Assembly: GCA_022821495.1 (NCBI GenBank)
Contig: JAJEDN010000026.1
Span: 129,561-193,560 of the forward strand
DNA: 64,000 bases
Origin: Candidatus Poribacteria bacterium
GTDB taxonomy: Bacteria > Poribacteria > WGA-4E > WGA-3G
Direction of reading: 5' to 3'
Shown here: positions 53,127 to 63,200 of the stretch, piece by piece
How positions within the stretch are numbered: the stretch's first letter is position 1
How the letters are laid out: each line of letters begins with the position of its first letter
Notes under the pieces: model-generated
What the model was told of the DNA's origin: nothing
Databases searched by the model: none
The model's input: only the letters and a program-made list of their open reading frames with translations
Position numbers and translations under genes: made by a program

Positions 53127-54845
53127 ATGAAAACTTCCTTTTCTTTGATATTCACGATAATCATCGCTTTCGTCTGCTGTGCTCCATTAACCGCACAAGA
53201 TCATTCACAAATCGGCTTACCCGAAGGGACCATAGCACGCATTGGCAAAGGCGACCTAGGTGAAGTCCACTTCTCTCCAGATGGTAGTCAACTGGCGATT
53301 TCAACTTCTATCGGCATCTGGCTCCACGATCCGGAAACCGGAAAACCGTTGGAATTATTAAGCCGCTCACACATTACGCGTCCTTATACTTTCGCGTATG
53401 CCCCTGACGGCAAAACAATTGCGAGTATAAGTTGGGATAAACCTGCACGGATAAGAGGACGTAGTATACCAGCAGTGGAGGTGTGGGATGTCGCTACTGG
53501 AGAGGATAAAGCAATACTCATAGGGCACACAACGCGTGTTAATTCAATCGCGTATTCTCCAGATGGAAAGACCATCGCTACTACTGGATGGCATCGTGAC
53601 AACACAGTCCGATTATGGAACACGCAGACAGGACAAAATATTTTCACAAGTAGAATGCAGATGCCATGGGATACTTTTGTTATATTCTCTCCGGATGGGA
53701 CAACTTACGCTGCCACTGCAGCGGATAACACGGTACACTTGTGGAATGGAAAAACTGGCAAGCACAAAATCACGCTGACTGGCCATACAAAACAAGTTTC
53801 TTGCGCAGCATATTCTCCAGATAGTAAGACCATCGCGACAGGCAGCTACGATAGGACAATTCGGTTGTGGGATATTACTACGGGAACCCACAAAACCACA
53901 CTTGCTTCTGAGGCAGGAAAAGTGAGATCCTTGATATATTCCCCTGATGGCAACACCATCGCCTGCGGTAGCGGAAACGGAAATGTGCAATTATGGGACA
54001 CACAAACACTGAAACTTAAATCTACGCTCACTGGACACACAGCAAAGGTCAAATCTATCGCATACGCGCCAAACGGAAACACGATCGCTACCGCCAGTTC
54101 AGATGAAACAGTGCAATTGTGGGATGCCGCCACAGGTAAATCCAAAGCGATACTTACGGGATACACGCGCATCAACGCCGCCGCGTATGCTCCTGACAGC
54201 AAGACAATTGTTACTGGGAATCGAGATGGAATGGTCCACTTTTGGGATGTGTCCACAGCAGCACTCCAAAACACTTTTACTGGAGACAAAAATGGTATTA
54301 TTTTTAACATCACATACTCTCCCGATGGCAAGACGATCGCTGTGGTGAGTTCGTACAATGACCGAGTGCTGTTACGGGATGCGAAAACCGGTAAACATAA
54401 AGCAACACTTGCGCATTTCGGGTTGATGGACACCATTTTTTTGATACTTCAAAATCGTGAGTATGATATAAATTCTATCGCTTATTCTCCAGATGGGAAG
54501 ACGATCGTTACAGGTGGCGATTATTATACCGTCGAAAAAGGAACGGTGTATTTGTGGGATGCAAGAACAGGAACACGCAAAAAAGTCGTATTTAAAGGAC
54601 CCGGTGCTGTTTATACTGTGGTATTTTCAAAGGATGGAAAAAGAATAATCGCTACCGGAGATTGGAAAAATAAAATACGGGTGTGGGATGCCAAGACAGG
54701 GAGAAAACTTACTCCAACGCCTGCTGATATGCTAAATGGTCCCAAAGGGTTGTTGCATGCTCCCGATGGTACAACTACTGCAGAGGTGCATCAAAATGGC
54801 ACTGTACTTATCAGGAAAGGGGAAACAACTTTTCAAAAAAAATAG
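53127..54845 (+). CDS. Secreted WD40 repeat protein
   Basis: A 572-residue protein; AAAGGAG about eleven bases upstream fixes ATG 53127, which begins a signal peptide ending LTAQ. About eleven WD40 blades follow with YSPDGKTIATGS...VQLWDxxTGK patterns. It begins with a half-blade IGLPEGTIARIGKGDLGEVH, like the N-terminus of the WD40 protein at 45924 (LPQGAEARLGKGWISEL), so the two are related. It lacks the cohesin, dockerin and sorting tail. It is probably a periplasmic or extracellular interaction scaffold. Confidence 0.88.
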   Translation: MKTSFSLIFTIIIAFVCCAPLTAQDHSQIGLPEGTIARIGKGDLGEVHFSPDGSQLAISTSIGIWLHDPETGKPLELLSRSHITRPYTFAYAPDGKTIASISWDKPARIRGRSIPAVEVWDVATGEDKAILIGHTTRVNSIAYSPDGKTIATTGWHRDNTVRLWNTQTGQNIFTSRMQMPWDTFVIFSPDGTTYAATAADNTVHLWNGKTGKHKITLTGHTKQVSCAAYSPDSKTIATGSYDRTIRLWDITTGTHKTTLASEAGKVRSLIYSPDGNTIACGSGNGNVQLWDTQTLKLKSTLTGHTAKVKSIAYAPNGNTIATASSDETVQLWDAATGKSKAILTGYTRINAAAYAPDSKTIVTGNRDGMVHFWDVSTAALQNTFTGDKNGIIFNITYSPDGKTIAVVSSYNDRVLLRDAKTGKHKATLAHFGLMDTIFLILQNREYDINSIAYSPDGKTIVTGGDYYTVEKGTVYLWDARTGTRKKVVFKGPGAVYTVVFSKDGKRIIATGDWKNKIRVWDAKTGRKLTPTPADMLNGPKGLLHAPDGTTTAEVHQNGTVLIRKGETTFQKK

Positions 54846-54864
54846 TCCAAAACCCCTATTTGTA

Positions 54865-54894
54865 GCGTAAACTTTTAGTTTGCGTCCCTTTTTT
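54865..54894 (+). terminator. Probable rho-independent terminator
   Basis: GCGTAAACT, TTT and AGTTTGCG form a short stem with one G-T pair, followed by TCCCTTTTTT, 19 bases after the WD40 stop. Confidence 0.55.
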
Positions 54895-55072
54895 ATCCAA
54901 TTCACGTTTCTGCTACTTTTCACAAAAAACGTGACACCCAACAAGTTTTGTGATATAGTTATTAAAATCTATCGCCTAAACACAATCTTGTTGGGCAGGG
55001 TCCCGTGAATCAGGCTAACAAATCCAGTGATAACACGAACACCTGTCAGATTTCGCCGCGAAGGAGAAACAC

Positions 55073-56077
55073 ATGAATCGACCGCCAGAAGATTTCGTCC
55101 TTGTTGACGAGGAACGGCTTCTTAACTTCTCTACCGCCTGCTTTGAGAAAGCCGGTATTACACACGAACACGCCGCACTCATCAGCCGACTCCTCGTTAA
55201 TTCTGACCTACGCGGTGTCCGCAGCCACGGCACCCGGACCGTCAACGGATATTGCGGCGGCTTTGAAAACGGGAGTTTCAACCCGAATCCGGATATCCGA
55301 ATCATCCACGAAACACCGACCGCCGTCGTACTTGACGGTAACGGCACACTCGGCTACCTCCCGACAGTCCGTGCCACCGAACACGCGATTGCTAAAGCAA
55401 AAGAGGTCGGTATCGGGATGGGACTCGTCCGCTATATCGGACACTACGGTTCCGCAGGGCATTATGCGCGCATCTGTAACGAAAACGGTTGCATCGGTTT
55501 TTCAGTGCAAGGATACCAGAACCAAGGCAACGCTGGAAACCAAGACCCCAAACCGCAGCTCGGCTACTACGGCAACCCTCCCATCTGCTTTGCCATCCCT
55601 TCCGGTGATGAACCGCCGGTCATACTCGACGCAGCAACCTGTATTATGGCAGACTATCAGCGCGGTCCTGATTTTGATGCGCTGCTTTCAATTATACCCG
55701 CAGCTTTCTTCAAGAGCATCGGCTATACCGCCGTGGCAAGTCTACTCGGCGGCGCATTAACCGGCTTCACCGAACCACCCCCTGAAGACACCGCAAAATG
55801 GAGCGGCAGTAGAATGGGAGGGATGGTCCTTGCAATAGACATTGAATCCGTTGTACCAACCGCTGTTTTCAACGCTGAGGTTGATCGCATGGTACACGAT
55901 GTCCGCGAAACCTACGAACCGTTGCCCGGAACTGATAGCGCGCTACTACCCGGGGCAATTGAGACAGAACGCACAGAACAACATCGCAACGAAGGCATCC
56001 AGTACGGTGAGATGGAACAGGAATCCGCACGCGGGGTCAGTGAACGATTAGGCGTGCCACTCCCATGGGACGAATAG
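55073..56077 (+). CDS. Ldh family (malate/L-lactate dehydrogenase type) oxidoreductase, copy 1
   Basis: A 334-residue NAD(P)-dependent 2-hydroxyacid or imine oxidoreductase of the YlbC/DpkA/AllD fold. Marks are the conserved RGVRSHGTR loop with its catalytic histidine, FENGSFNPNPDIRIIH, and NQGNAGNQDPKPQLGYYGN in the substrate and nucleotide region. GGAG precedes the ATG. The substrate could be malate, ureidoglycolate, sulfolactate or similar. A second copy follows after a miniature element. Confidence 0.9.
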   Translation: MNRPPEDFVLVDEERLLNFSTACFEKAGITHEHAALISRLLVNSDLRGVRSHGTRTVNGYCGGFENGSFNPNPDIRIIHETPTAVVLDGNGTLGYLPTVRATEHAIAKAKEVGIGMGLVRYIGHYGSAGHYARICNENGCIGFSVQGYQNQGNAGNQDPKPQLGYYGNPPICFAIPSGDEPPVILDAATCIMADYQRGPDFDALLSIIPAAFFKSIGYTAVASLLGGALTGFTEPPPEDTAKWSGSRMGGMVLAIDIESVVPTAVFNAEVDRMVHDVRETYEPLPGTDSALLPGAIETERTEQHRNEGIQYGEMEQESARGVSERLGVPLPWDE

Positions 56078-56097
56078 CCGCCACATTATTAAAGGAG

Positions 56098-56189
56098 TAG
56101 GATTTACGCACTGTTTCTTAAAGTCCCCCTGATAAGGGGGATTTAGGGGGTTAGACCTACCGCAATTGGTGTTTTCTGCATAAGTCCTA
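56098..56189. repeat. Miniature element, copy 7, complete and short
   Basis: The left end is TAGGATTTACGCA (56098-56110), the core CCCCCTGATAAGGGGG then TTTAGGGGG, and the right end TGCATAAGTCCTA (56177-56189). At 92 bases it is the most compact full copy. It fills the gap between the two Ldh genes and ends 10 bases before the second ATG. Confidence 0.82.
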
Positions 56190-56199
56190 AGAAAAAAAC

Positions 56200-57201
56200 A
56201 TGAACAGACCACCAGAAGATTTCGTCTTAGTCGATGAAGAGCGACTACTCAACTTCTCTATCGCTTGCTTCGAGAAAGCAGGACTCACACACGAACACGC
56301 CGCACTCATCAGCCGATTACTCGTCAACTCCGACTTACGCGGAGTTCGGAGCCACGGCACGCAGACTGTTAACCGATATTGCAGAGGCTTTGAAAACGGG
56401 GGGCTCAACCCAAACCCGAATATCCGAGTCATCCATGAGACACCAACGGCTGTCGTGCTTGACGGCAACGGCACGCTCGGCTACCTTCCAATGGTGCGTG
56501 CCACTGAACACGCCATCGCCAAGGCAAAAGAAGTAGGTATCGGGATGGGACTCGTCCGCTACATCGCACACTACGGATCTGCTGGACACTATGCCCGTAT
56601 GTGTAACGAAGCCGGATGTATCGGTTTCTCGGTACAGGGATCCCGGAACCACGGCAACGCTGGAAACCAGGACCCGAAACCCCAGCTCGGTTATTTCGGC
56701 AATCCACCGATATGTTTCGCGATCCCCGCCGGCGATGAACCACCCGTTGTGCTCGACGCTGCGACCTGCATCATGGCGGATTACCAACGCGGTCCTGATT
56801 TCGATGCACTGCTTTCGATGATCCCTGCGGCTTTCTTCAAGAGCATCGGCTATACCGCCATAGCACATCTACTTGGCGGTGGACTCACCGGCTTTACCGA
56901 ACCATCACCCGAAGACACCGCAAAATGGCAACCGCCACAGGGTGGTATGGTACTCGCTATAAATATCGAATCCGTCGTGCCACCTGATGTTTTCCACACC
57001 GAAGTCGATCGTATGGTGCATGATGTCCGTGAAACTTACGAACCGATGCCGGGCACCGACAGGGCACTGCTACCGGGCGCAATTGAAACAGAACGCACAG
57101 AACTGCATCGCCGTGAAGGCATCCGCTATGGTGAAGCAGAACAGAAATCTGCACGCGAGGTCAGTGAACGATTAGGCATCCCGCTCCCTTGGGACGAATA
57201 A
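56200..57201 (+). CDS. Ldh family oxidoreductase, copy 2
   Basis: A 333-residue paralogue of the gene at 55073, alignable end to end with close similarity, including VRSHGTQ, NPNIRVIHETPTAVVLDGNG and NAGNQDPKPQLGYFGN. Differences cluster near residues 245-262. A ribosome-binding site is weak (AAGAAAAAAAC), because the element sits immediately upstream and may have replaced it. Expression may therefore depend on the first gene's transcript. Confidence 0.9.
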   Translation: MNRPPEDFVLVDEERLLNFSIACFEKAGLTHEHAALISRLLVNSDLRGVRSHGTQTVNRYCRGFENGGLNPNPNIRVIHETPTAVVLDGNGTLGYLPMVRATEHAIAKAKEVGIGMGLVRYIAHYGSAGHYARMCNEAGCIGFSVQGSRNHGNAGNQDPKPQLGYFGNPPICFAIPAGDEPPVVLDAATCIMADYQRGPDFDALLSMIPAAFFKSIGYTAIAHLLGGGLTGFTEPSPEDTAKWQPPQGGMVLAINIESVVPPDVFHTEVDRMVHDVRETYEPMPGTDRALLPGAIETERTELHRREGIRYGEAEQKSAREVSERLGIPLPWDE

Positions 57202-57236
57202 CTTTTATAGGATTTACACAACGAAAGGATTTCGTT

Positions 57237-59933
57237 ATGCACGCTCAGATTAAAAATAGTTTTTTGTTTTACACATTTACGGTGTTTTTATGTCTCAATT
57301 CTTTTTTCATAAAGAACACCGCTGCACAAGCCAGCGATGAACCCGTTGGCATATCTGCCAACTATACTTTTGAAACGATTGATGTTCCGGGTGTAGACTT
57401 CTTAGCGGTGACAGCAAGTAGCGACTTTGAGGACTACGCTGGCAACACCCCGAGTGCCGATGGTGAAAAAATGATAGGCTTTACGCTCATTGATGGAGTC
57501 TTTACAACCTACGACTTCCCGGGCTCACAGAACACCTATTTCTATGCACTCGGTAATAATGGGTTAGCTGCCGGACATTACCAAGATAGCGACGGGCTGT
57601 ATCATGGCGTTATCTTGGAAAACGGCGAAATGCGGCAATACGATTTTCCAGGTGCCGTCCAAACAGAGATATACGGGTATAGCGATTCGACGGGTATACT
57701 GACGGGTAATTTTATCGATGCTTCCGGCGTGCGCCGTGGATTCTCAGGGGATGCAGTAATTGAGTTTCCGGGGGCAATAGAAACTTATGCCGATTTTGTG
57801 AGCGGATTAGGCAACGTCGTAGGTAGCTACGTAGACGTTGAAGGGATATATCATGCATACCTGCGTGGCCCTGGGGGGAGTTTTGCAACGCTGGGTCTTC
57901 CAGAAGTATCAAATCTCGAATACTTTTTTCTCCACGGGATCAACAACGCCCTGATTGCCGTCGGTCGCGCCAAAGCGGTCGGTGATGTCCCACGCACCTA
58001 TGCTGGCAACCCCGTCGGGCTACAAGAATTAAAGTTTCCGGGCAGCGTCAGCACGGAAGGCTGGAATGTTAATCAGGATAACTCTATCGTCGGACACTAT
58101 GACACAGCAGATGGACGTAGACACGGGTTTATCGCCAGACCGAAAGAGGGTACGCCACAATCACGACCCGGTGTTGTGCCGCCTGATCTCAACTATACTT
58201 TTGAGAGTATTGATGTGCCCGGTGTAGATTTTTTAGCGGTAACTGCCAGTAGCGACTTTGGAGATTACGCCGGCAACATGCGGAGTGCGGATGATCAAAA
58301 AGATGTCGCCTTTACACTCATCAATGGCGTTTTTAAAACCTATGATTTCCCTGACTCGCAGGGCACCTATTTCTATGCCCTCGGTAATGATGGTCAAGCT
58401 GCCGGACATTACCAAGATAGTGATGGTATGTACCACGGTGTTATCTTAGAGAATGGCGAATTGCGGCAATACGATTTCCCGGATGCTATTCAAACGGAGA
58501 TATACGGCCTTAGTGATGCAACAGGGGCACTGACGGGGAGTTATATAGATGCCTCCGGTGTGCGCCGAGGGTTCTCTGGGGAAACAATCGTCGAGGTGCC
58601 CGGGGCATCGGAAACTTATGCCGATTTTGTGAGCTGGACAGGCCATATCGTGGGCAGCTACGTGGATGCTGAAGGGGTATATCATGCATACATGCGTAGC
58701 TCGGTGGGCAGATTTCTATCGATTGACCTGCCAAACGCAACAAATCTCGAATACTTTTTTCTTCACGGTCTCAACAATGCAAGGGCGGTCGTTGGTCGAG
58801 CTAAAGCGGTGGGCGATGTCCCACGCACCTATGTCGGCAGCCCCCTCAACTTACAGGAATTGCAATTTCCGGGCAGCGTTAGCACGGAAGGCTGGAACAT
58901 CAATCAGGACGGCTCCATCGTCGGACACTATGACTCACCAGATGGGCGTAGACACGGGTTTATTGCCAGACTCGTTCCTAAGTCAGAAAGCACGCATTTT
59001 GGCAACATCTACAATGTTACGCTGGATAAAGGGTTAAACATGATTTCTGTGCCGTTGGCACCAATAACACCAATGACCGCAAAATCACTTGTCGCTCTGA
59101 CAGGCGCGACAACCGTCATTACGCTTGATGCGGCAAGTCAGCGGTTCGTCGCATGGACACCCAGTGCACCCGATGACGGTTTCCCGATTGAAGGTGCGAA
59201 CGGCTATATCGTCAATGTCCCAGAAGCCCGCAACTTCGCATTCATCGGTGCCCCTTGGACAGATCCAACCGAAGAAGCACCTGCAGCACCGACTGCTATT
59301 ACCCCCTTGATAAGGGGGGATAGGGGGGTTGTCCAAGCAGCGTGGGCGTTCGTTGTTAGCGGACACGTAGAAGGCAAACCCACGTTGGACGGCTACAAAG
59401 TCATTGTTCGTAACTTGAGAACGAACACGACAATAACCGCACCCGTGCGCGGGGATTATTTCGCTGCTGCAACTGCTGACTTAACGCGCCGCAGCGTCGT
59501 CCAAGTTGGAGATGTGATTGAAGTGCGCGTCCTCGGTCCCGATGGCAATATTGAATCCCAAACCGCCAATTTTACAGTGACACCTGAACATCTTGCAAAC
59601 GCTGTTCTGTCTGTCAGTTTTGATGGCATCGGTAAACCGAGTCAGAACCTGTTGCTGCAGAACTACCCGAACCCGTTCAACCCGGAGACGTGGATCCCCT
59701 ATCAACTCTCCGAAGACAGTGCTGTATCCGTATCCATTTACGATACAACGGGTAAACTGGTTCGCACATTGTCCCTCGGTTTCCAACCTGCGGGTTTCTA
59801 TAATAGCCGAGGACATGCTGCTTACTGGGATGGTCGTAACGCCTTAGGCGAACGCGTTGCGAGTGGTATCTATTTCTACCAGTTGACGACACCCACCTTC
59901 CAACAAACACGCCGACTCGTCATTGTAAAATAG
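57237..59933 (+). CDS. Secreted repeat protein with two 277-residue propeller-like units and sorting tail
   Basis: An 898-residue protein; AAAGGA fixes ATG 57237 (MHAQIKNSFLFYTFTVFLCL, signal peptide). Two units start at YTFETIDVPGVDFLAVTASS and YTFESIDVPGVDFLAVTASS (831 bases apart), each with short motifs such as GFTLIDGVFTTYDFPGSQ, AAGHYQDSDG and GSYVDAEGVYHAY, which look like HAF-type beta-propeller blades. A domain then begins NVTLDKGLNMISVPLAPITP, and the end is the NYPNPFNPETWIPYQL sorting tail. An element core is inserted in frame at 59300-59331. The function is unknown; surface display is likely. Confidence 0.85.
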   Translation: MHAQIKNSFLFYTFTVFLCLNSFFIKNTAAQASDEPVGISANYTFETIDVPGVDFLAVTASSDFEDYAGNTPSADGEKMIGFTLIDGVFTTYDFPGSQNTYFYALGNNGLAAGHYQDSDGLYHGVILENGEMRQYDFPGAVQTEIYGYSDSTGILTGNFIDASGVRRGFSGDAVIEFPGAIETYADFVSGLGNVVGSYVDVEGIYHAYLRGPGGSFATLGLPEVSNLEYFFLHGINNALIAVGRAKAVGDVPRTYAGNPVGLQELKFPGSVSTEGWNVNQDNSIVGHYDTADGRRHGFIARPKEGTPQSRPGVVPPDLNYTFESIDVPGVDFLAVTASSDFGDYAGNMRSADDQKDVAFTLINGVFKTYDFPDSQGTYFYALGNDGQAAGHYQDSDGMYHGVILENGELRQYDFPDAIQTEIYGLSDATGALTGSYIDASGVRRGFSGETIVEVPGASETYADFVSWTGHIVGSYVDAEGVYHAYMRSSVGRFLSIDLPNATNLEYFFLHGLNNARAVVGRAKAVGDVPRTYVGSPLNLQELQFPGSVSTEGWNINQDGSIVGHYDSPDGRRHGFIARLVPKSESTHFGNIYNVTLDKGLNMISVPLAPITPMTAKSLVALTGATTVITLDAASQRFVAWTPSAPDDGFPIEGANGYIVNVPEARNFAFIGAPWTDPTEEAPAAPTAITPLIRGDRGVVQAAWAFVVSGHVEGKPTLDGYKVIVRNLRTNTTITAPVRGDYFAAATADLTRRSVVQVGDVIEVRVLGPDGNIESQTANFTVTPEHLANAVLSVSFDGIGKPSQNLLLQNYPNPFNPETWIPYQLSEDSAVSVSIYDTTGKLVRTLSLGFQPAGFYNSRGHAAYWDGRNALGERVASGIYFYQLTTPTFQQTRRLVIVK
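59300..59331. repeat. Element core inserted in frame in the repeat-protein gene
   Basis: TACCCCCTTGATAAGGGGGG and ATAGGGGGGTT match the intergenic core and encode TPLIRGDRGVV without disturbing the frame, between the AAPTAI linker and QAAWAFVVSG. Confidence 0.78.
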
Positions 59934-59963
59934 CGTCCATCCCTATAGAACTGATAAGTGAAG

Positions 59964-60003
59964 TGTCCCAGTTATGCTGTTGCGTAACTGGGACATTCTT
60001 TTA
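59964..60003 (+). terminator. Rho-independent terminator
   Basis: TGTCCCAGTTA and its exact complement TAACTGGGACA form an 11-base stem with a 10-base loop, followed by TTCTTTT, 30 bases after the preceding stop. Confidence 0.85.
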
Positions 60004-60294
60004 AGCCTAACGCAAGTTGGGACGCAAAGGTTAGAGGTGTTCACATCCTCTTTCAGCAGAAACCTGCTGTTAACTTTCTCCGATTTTGACCTTACACACA
60101 ATCTAATTTGACAGACGCGTCGAGTTTGTGCTATTATTAGTTGTATTAGGACAAAGTATTAGTAGAGGTCTAATAATTCCAAAACACTTCCTAATATCCT
60201 TTCTTACAGTAAATGGTAATCTGCTGATTGCGAACAGCAGCCATCAGCCCGAAGTATCTGGCATATTGTTTTTATTTCTGGAGGAATATTTGTT

Positions 60295-63200
60295 ATGTCT
60301 ACTCATATTAAAACCAATTTTTTGTTTTACACATTTACGTTGTTGATGTGCCTCAATTCGTTTTTTCTGACGGACACTACAGCACAAGACAATACCGAAC
60401 CCGTTGTCGCACCTGCCAATGCTAACTATACTTTTGAGACCATCGAAGTACCCGGTGTAGACTTCTTGGCAGTGACGGCGAGTAGCGACTTTGAGGGTTA
60501 CGCCGGCTACACGAAAAGTGCTGATGGCGAAAAAATCGTGGGCTTTACCCTCATTAATGGCGTTTTTACGACGTATGATTTCCCGGGCTCACAGGAGACT
60601 CGTTTCTATGCGCTGGGTAATAATGGAAACGCTGCCGGACACTACCAAGATAGCGAAGGTCTCTACCATGGGGTCATCTTGGAAAAGGGTGAACTCCACC
60701 AATACGACTTTCCGGGTGCCGTTGAAACGGAGATATACGGTATCAGTGATACAACGGGGGCACTGACGGGTGATTTTATAGATGCTGCTGGCATTCGCCG
60801 CGGGTTCTCAGGCGACACAATCGTTGAAGTCCCTGGCGCGTTAGCAACTTATGCTGCTTTTGCAACCGCATCAGGAGCCGTCTTGGGTAGCTATATAGAC
60901 GCTGACGGTCTATATCACTCATACGTGCACGCACCGGATGGCAGGTTTATATTTGGCGACGTTTTAACAGTATCAAACTTGGAGTACGCCTTTACGCACG
61001 GGGTCAACGATGTAGGGGTTACCGTTTCCCGAGTTAAACTCGTGGATGATGTTCCGCGCACTTATGTGGGTAGACTCGGACAACTTCAGGAATTGCAGTT
61101 TCCAGGCAGCGTTAGCACGGAGGGTTGGAATATTAATCGGGACGGTTCTGTCGTTGGCCACTATGACGCTCCCGATGGACATAGACACGGGTTTATCGCA
61201 AGACCTATAACGGACACCGCTGCACCGGCTGAGGATCAACCTGTTGCCACACCTGCTGATCTCCACTATACTTTTGAGAGTATCGATGTTCCGGGGGTAG
61301 ATTTCTTAGAACTAACGGCAAGTAGCGACTTTGAAGATTACGCGGGGAATACCCGGAGCGCTGATGGTGAAAAGATCGTCGGCTTTACACTTATTGATGG
61401 TGTTTTTACGACATACAATTTCCCCGACTCACAGAATACCTTTTTCTATGCCCTTGGTAATGATGGGCGAGCTGCCGGACACTACCAGGATAGCGAGGGG
61501 CTGTTCCATGGGATCATCTTAGAAAATGGCGAATTGCGGCAATACGATTTCCCGGGTGCCGTCGAAACGCAGGTGTATGGTATCAGTGATGCGACGGGAG
61601 CACTGACAGGTAATTTTATAGATGCTTCCGGCGTGCGCCGCGGGTTCTCAGGCGACACAATCGTTGAAGTCCCTGGCGCGTTAGCAACTTATGCCGATTT
61701 TGTGAGCGGGTCAGGGAGCATCGTGGGGAGTTACATAGATAGCGACGGGCTATATCATGCATACGGGCGCACACCGGACGGCAGGTTTATATTTGCCGAC
61801 GTTTTAACAGCACCAAACCTGGAGTACATTTTTACGCATGGGGTCAACGATGTAGGGGTTATCGTTTCCCGAGTCAAACTCGTGGATGATGTTCCGCGCA
61901 CTTATGTGGGCAGATTCGGGCAACCACAGGAATTACAGTTCCCAGATAGCGTTAGCACGGAGGGTTGGAATATTAATCAGGACGGCTCTGTCGTTGGGAA
62001 TTATGTATCAGCAGATGGACGCAGACACGGGTTTATCGCAAGACCTGCACAGGATACCGCTGCACAAGTCGACGATCAACTGCCTGTCGCACCCGCCAAT
62101 GCCGACTATACTTTTGAGAGTATCGACGTTCCGGGGGTAGATTTCTTACAATTGAGTGCCAGTAGCGACTTTGGGGATTACGCCGGCAGCACCCGGAGTG
62201 CGGATGGTGAAAAAATCGTCGGCTTTACGCTGATTGACGGTGTTTTTACGACCTATGATTTTCCGGGTTCACAGAACACTTATTTCTTCGCACTCGGTAA
62301 TAACGGTGATGCTGCTGGCTACTACGAAGATAGCGACGGACTCAGACACGGGGTCGTCTTGAAAGGTGGCGAGCTGCAGCAATTCGATTTCCCAGGGGCT
62401 GTCGAGACGGAGCTATGGGGTATTAGCGATGCGACCGGCGCACTCACGGGTAATTTTATTGATGCTTCCGGCATTCGCCGCGGATTCTCAGGAGATACAA
62501 TCGTTGAATTCCCTGGAGCAGTGGAAACTTACGCCGATTTTGTGAACTCGGAAGGGGGTATGGTCGGTAGTTACGTAGATGCTGATGGCATATACAATGC
62601 TTATGTGAGTGTCGCGGAGGGTGATTTTGTATCTCTTAATCTTGAAACGTCAGTAAAACTGGAATACTTTTTTGTGCACGGCATCAACGATGCAAGGGTT
62701 GTCGTTGCGCGAGCCAAACCGGTAGATGCCCCTCCAATCACTTATGTCGGTCTATTCCCAGAGGGACTACAGGAACTTAAATTCCCGGGCAGCGTTAGCA
62801 CAGAAGGCTATAATATCAATCAGGACGGTTCTGTCGTCGGACACTATGACACAGCAGATGGACGCAGACACGGGTTTATCGCAAGACCTGTAGCTGACAC
62901 CGATGCACCCGTCGAGGGACCACCAGCTGCTACACCTACTTTTCTTAACTATACTTTTGAAACCATTGATGTTCCGGGGGTCGATTTCTTGGCAGTGACC
63001 GCAAGTAGCGACTTTGAGGATTACGCTGGGAACACCCGGAGTGCGGATGGGGAAAAAAGCGTCGGTTTTACGCTCATTGATGGTGTTTTTACAACGTATG
63101 ATTTCCCGGGTTCAAAAAACATGTATTTCTACGCACTCGGGAACAATGGGACAGCTGCGGGACACTACGAGGATAGCGACGGTCTTTATCACGGGATCAT

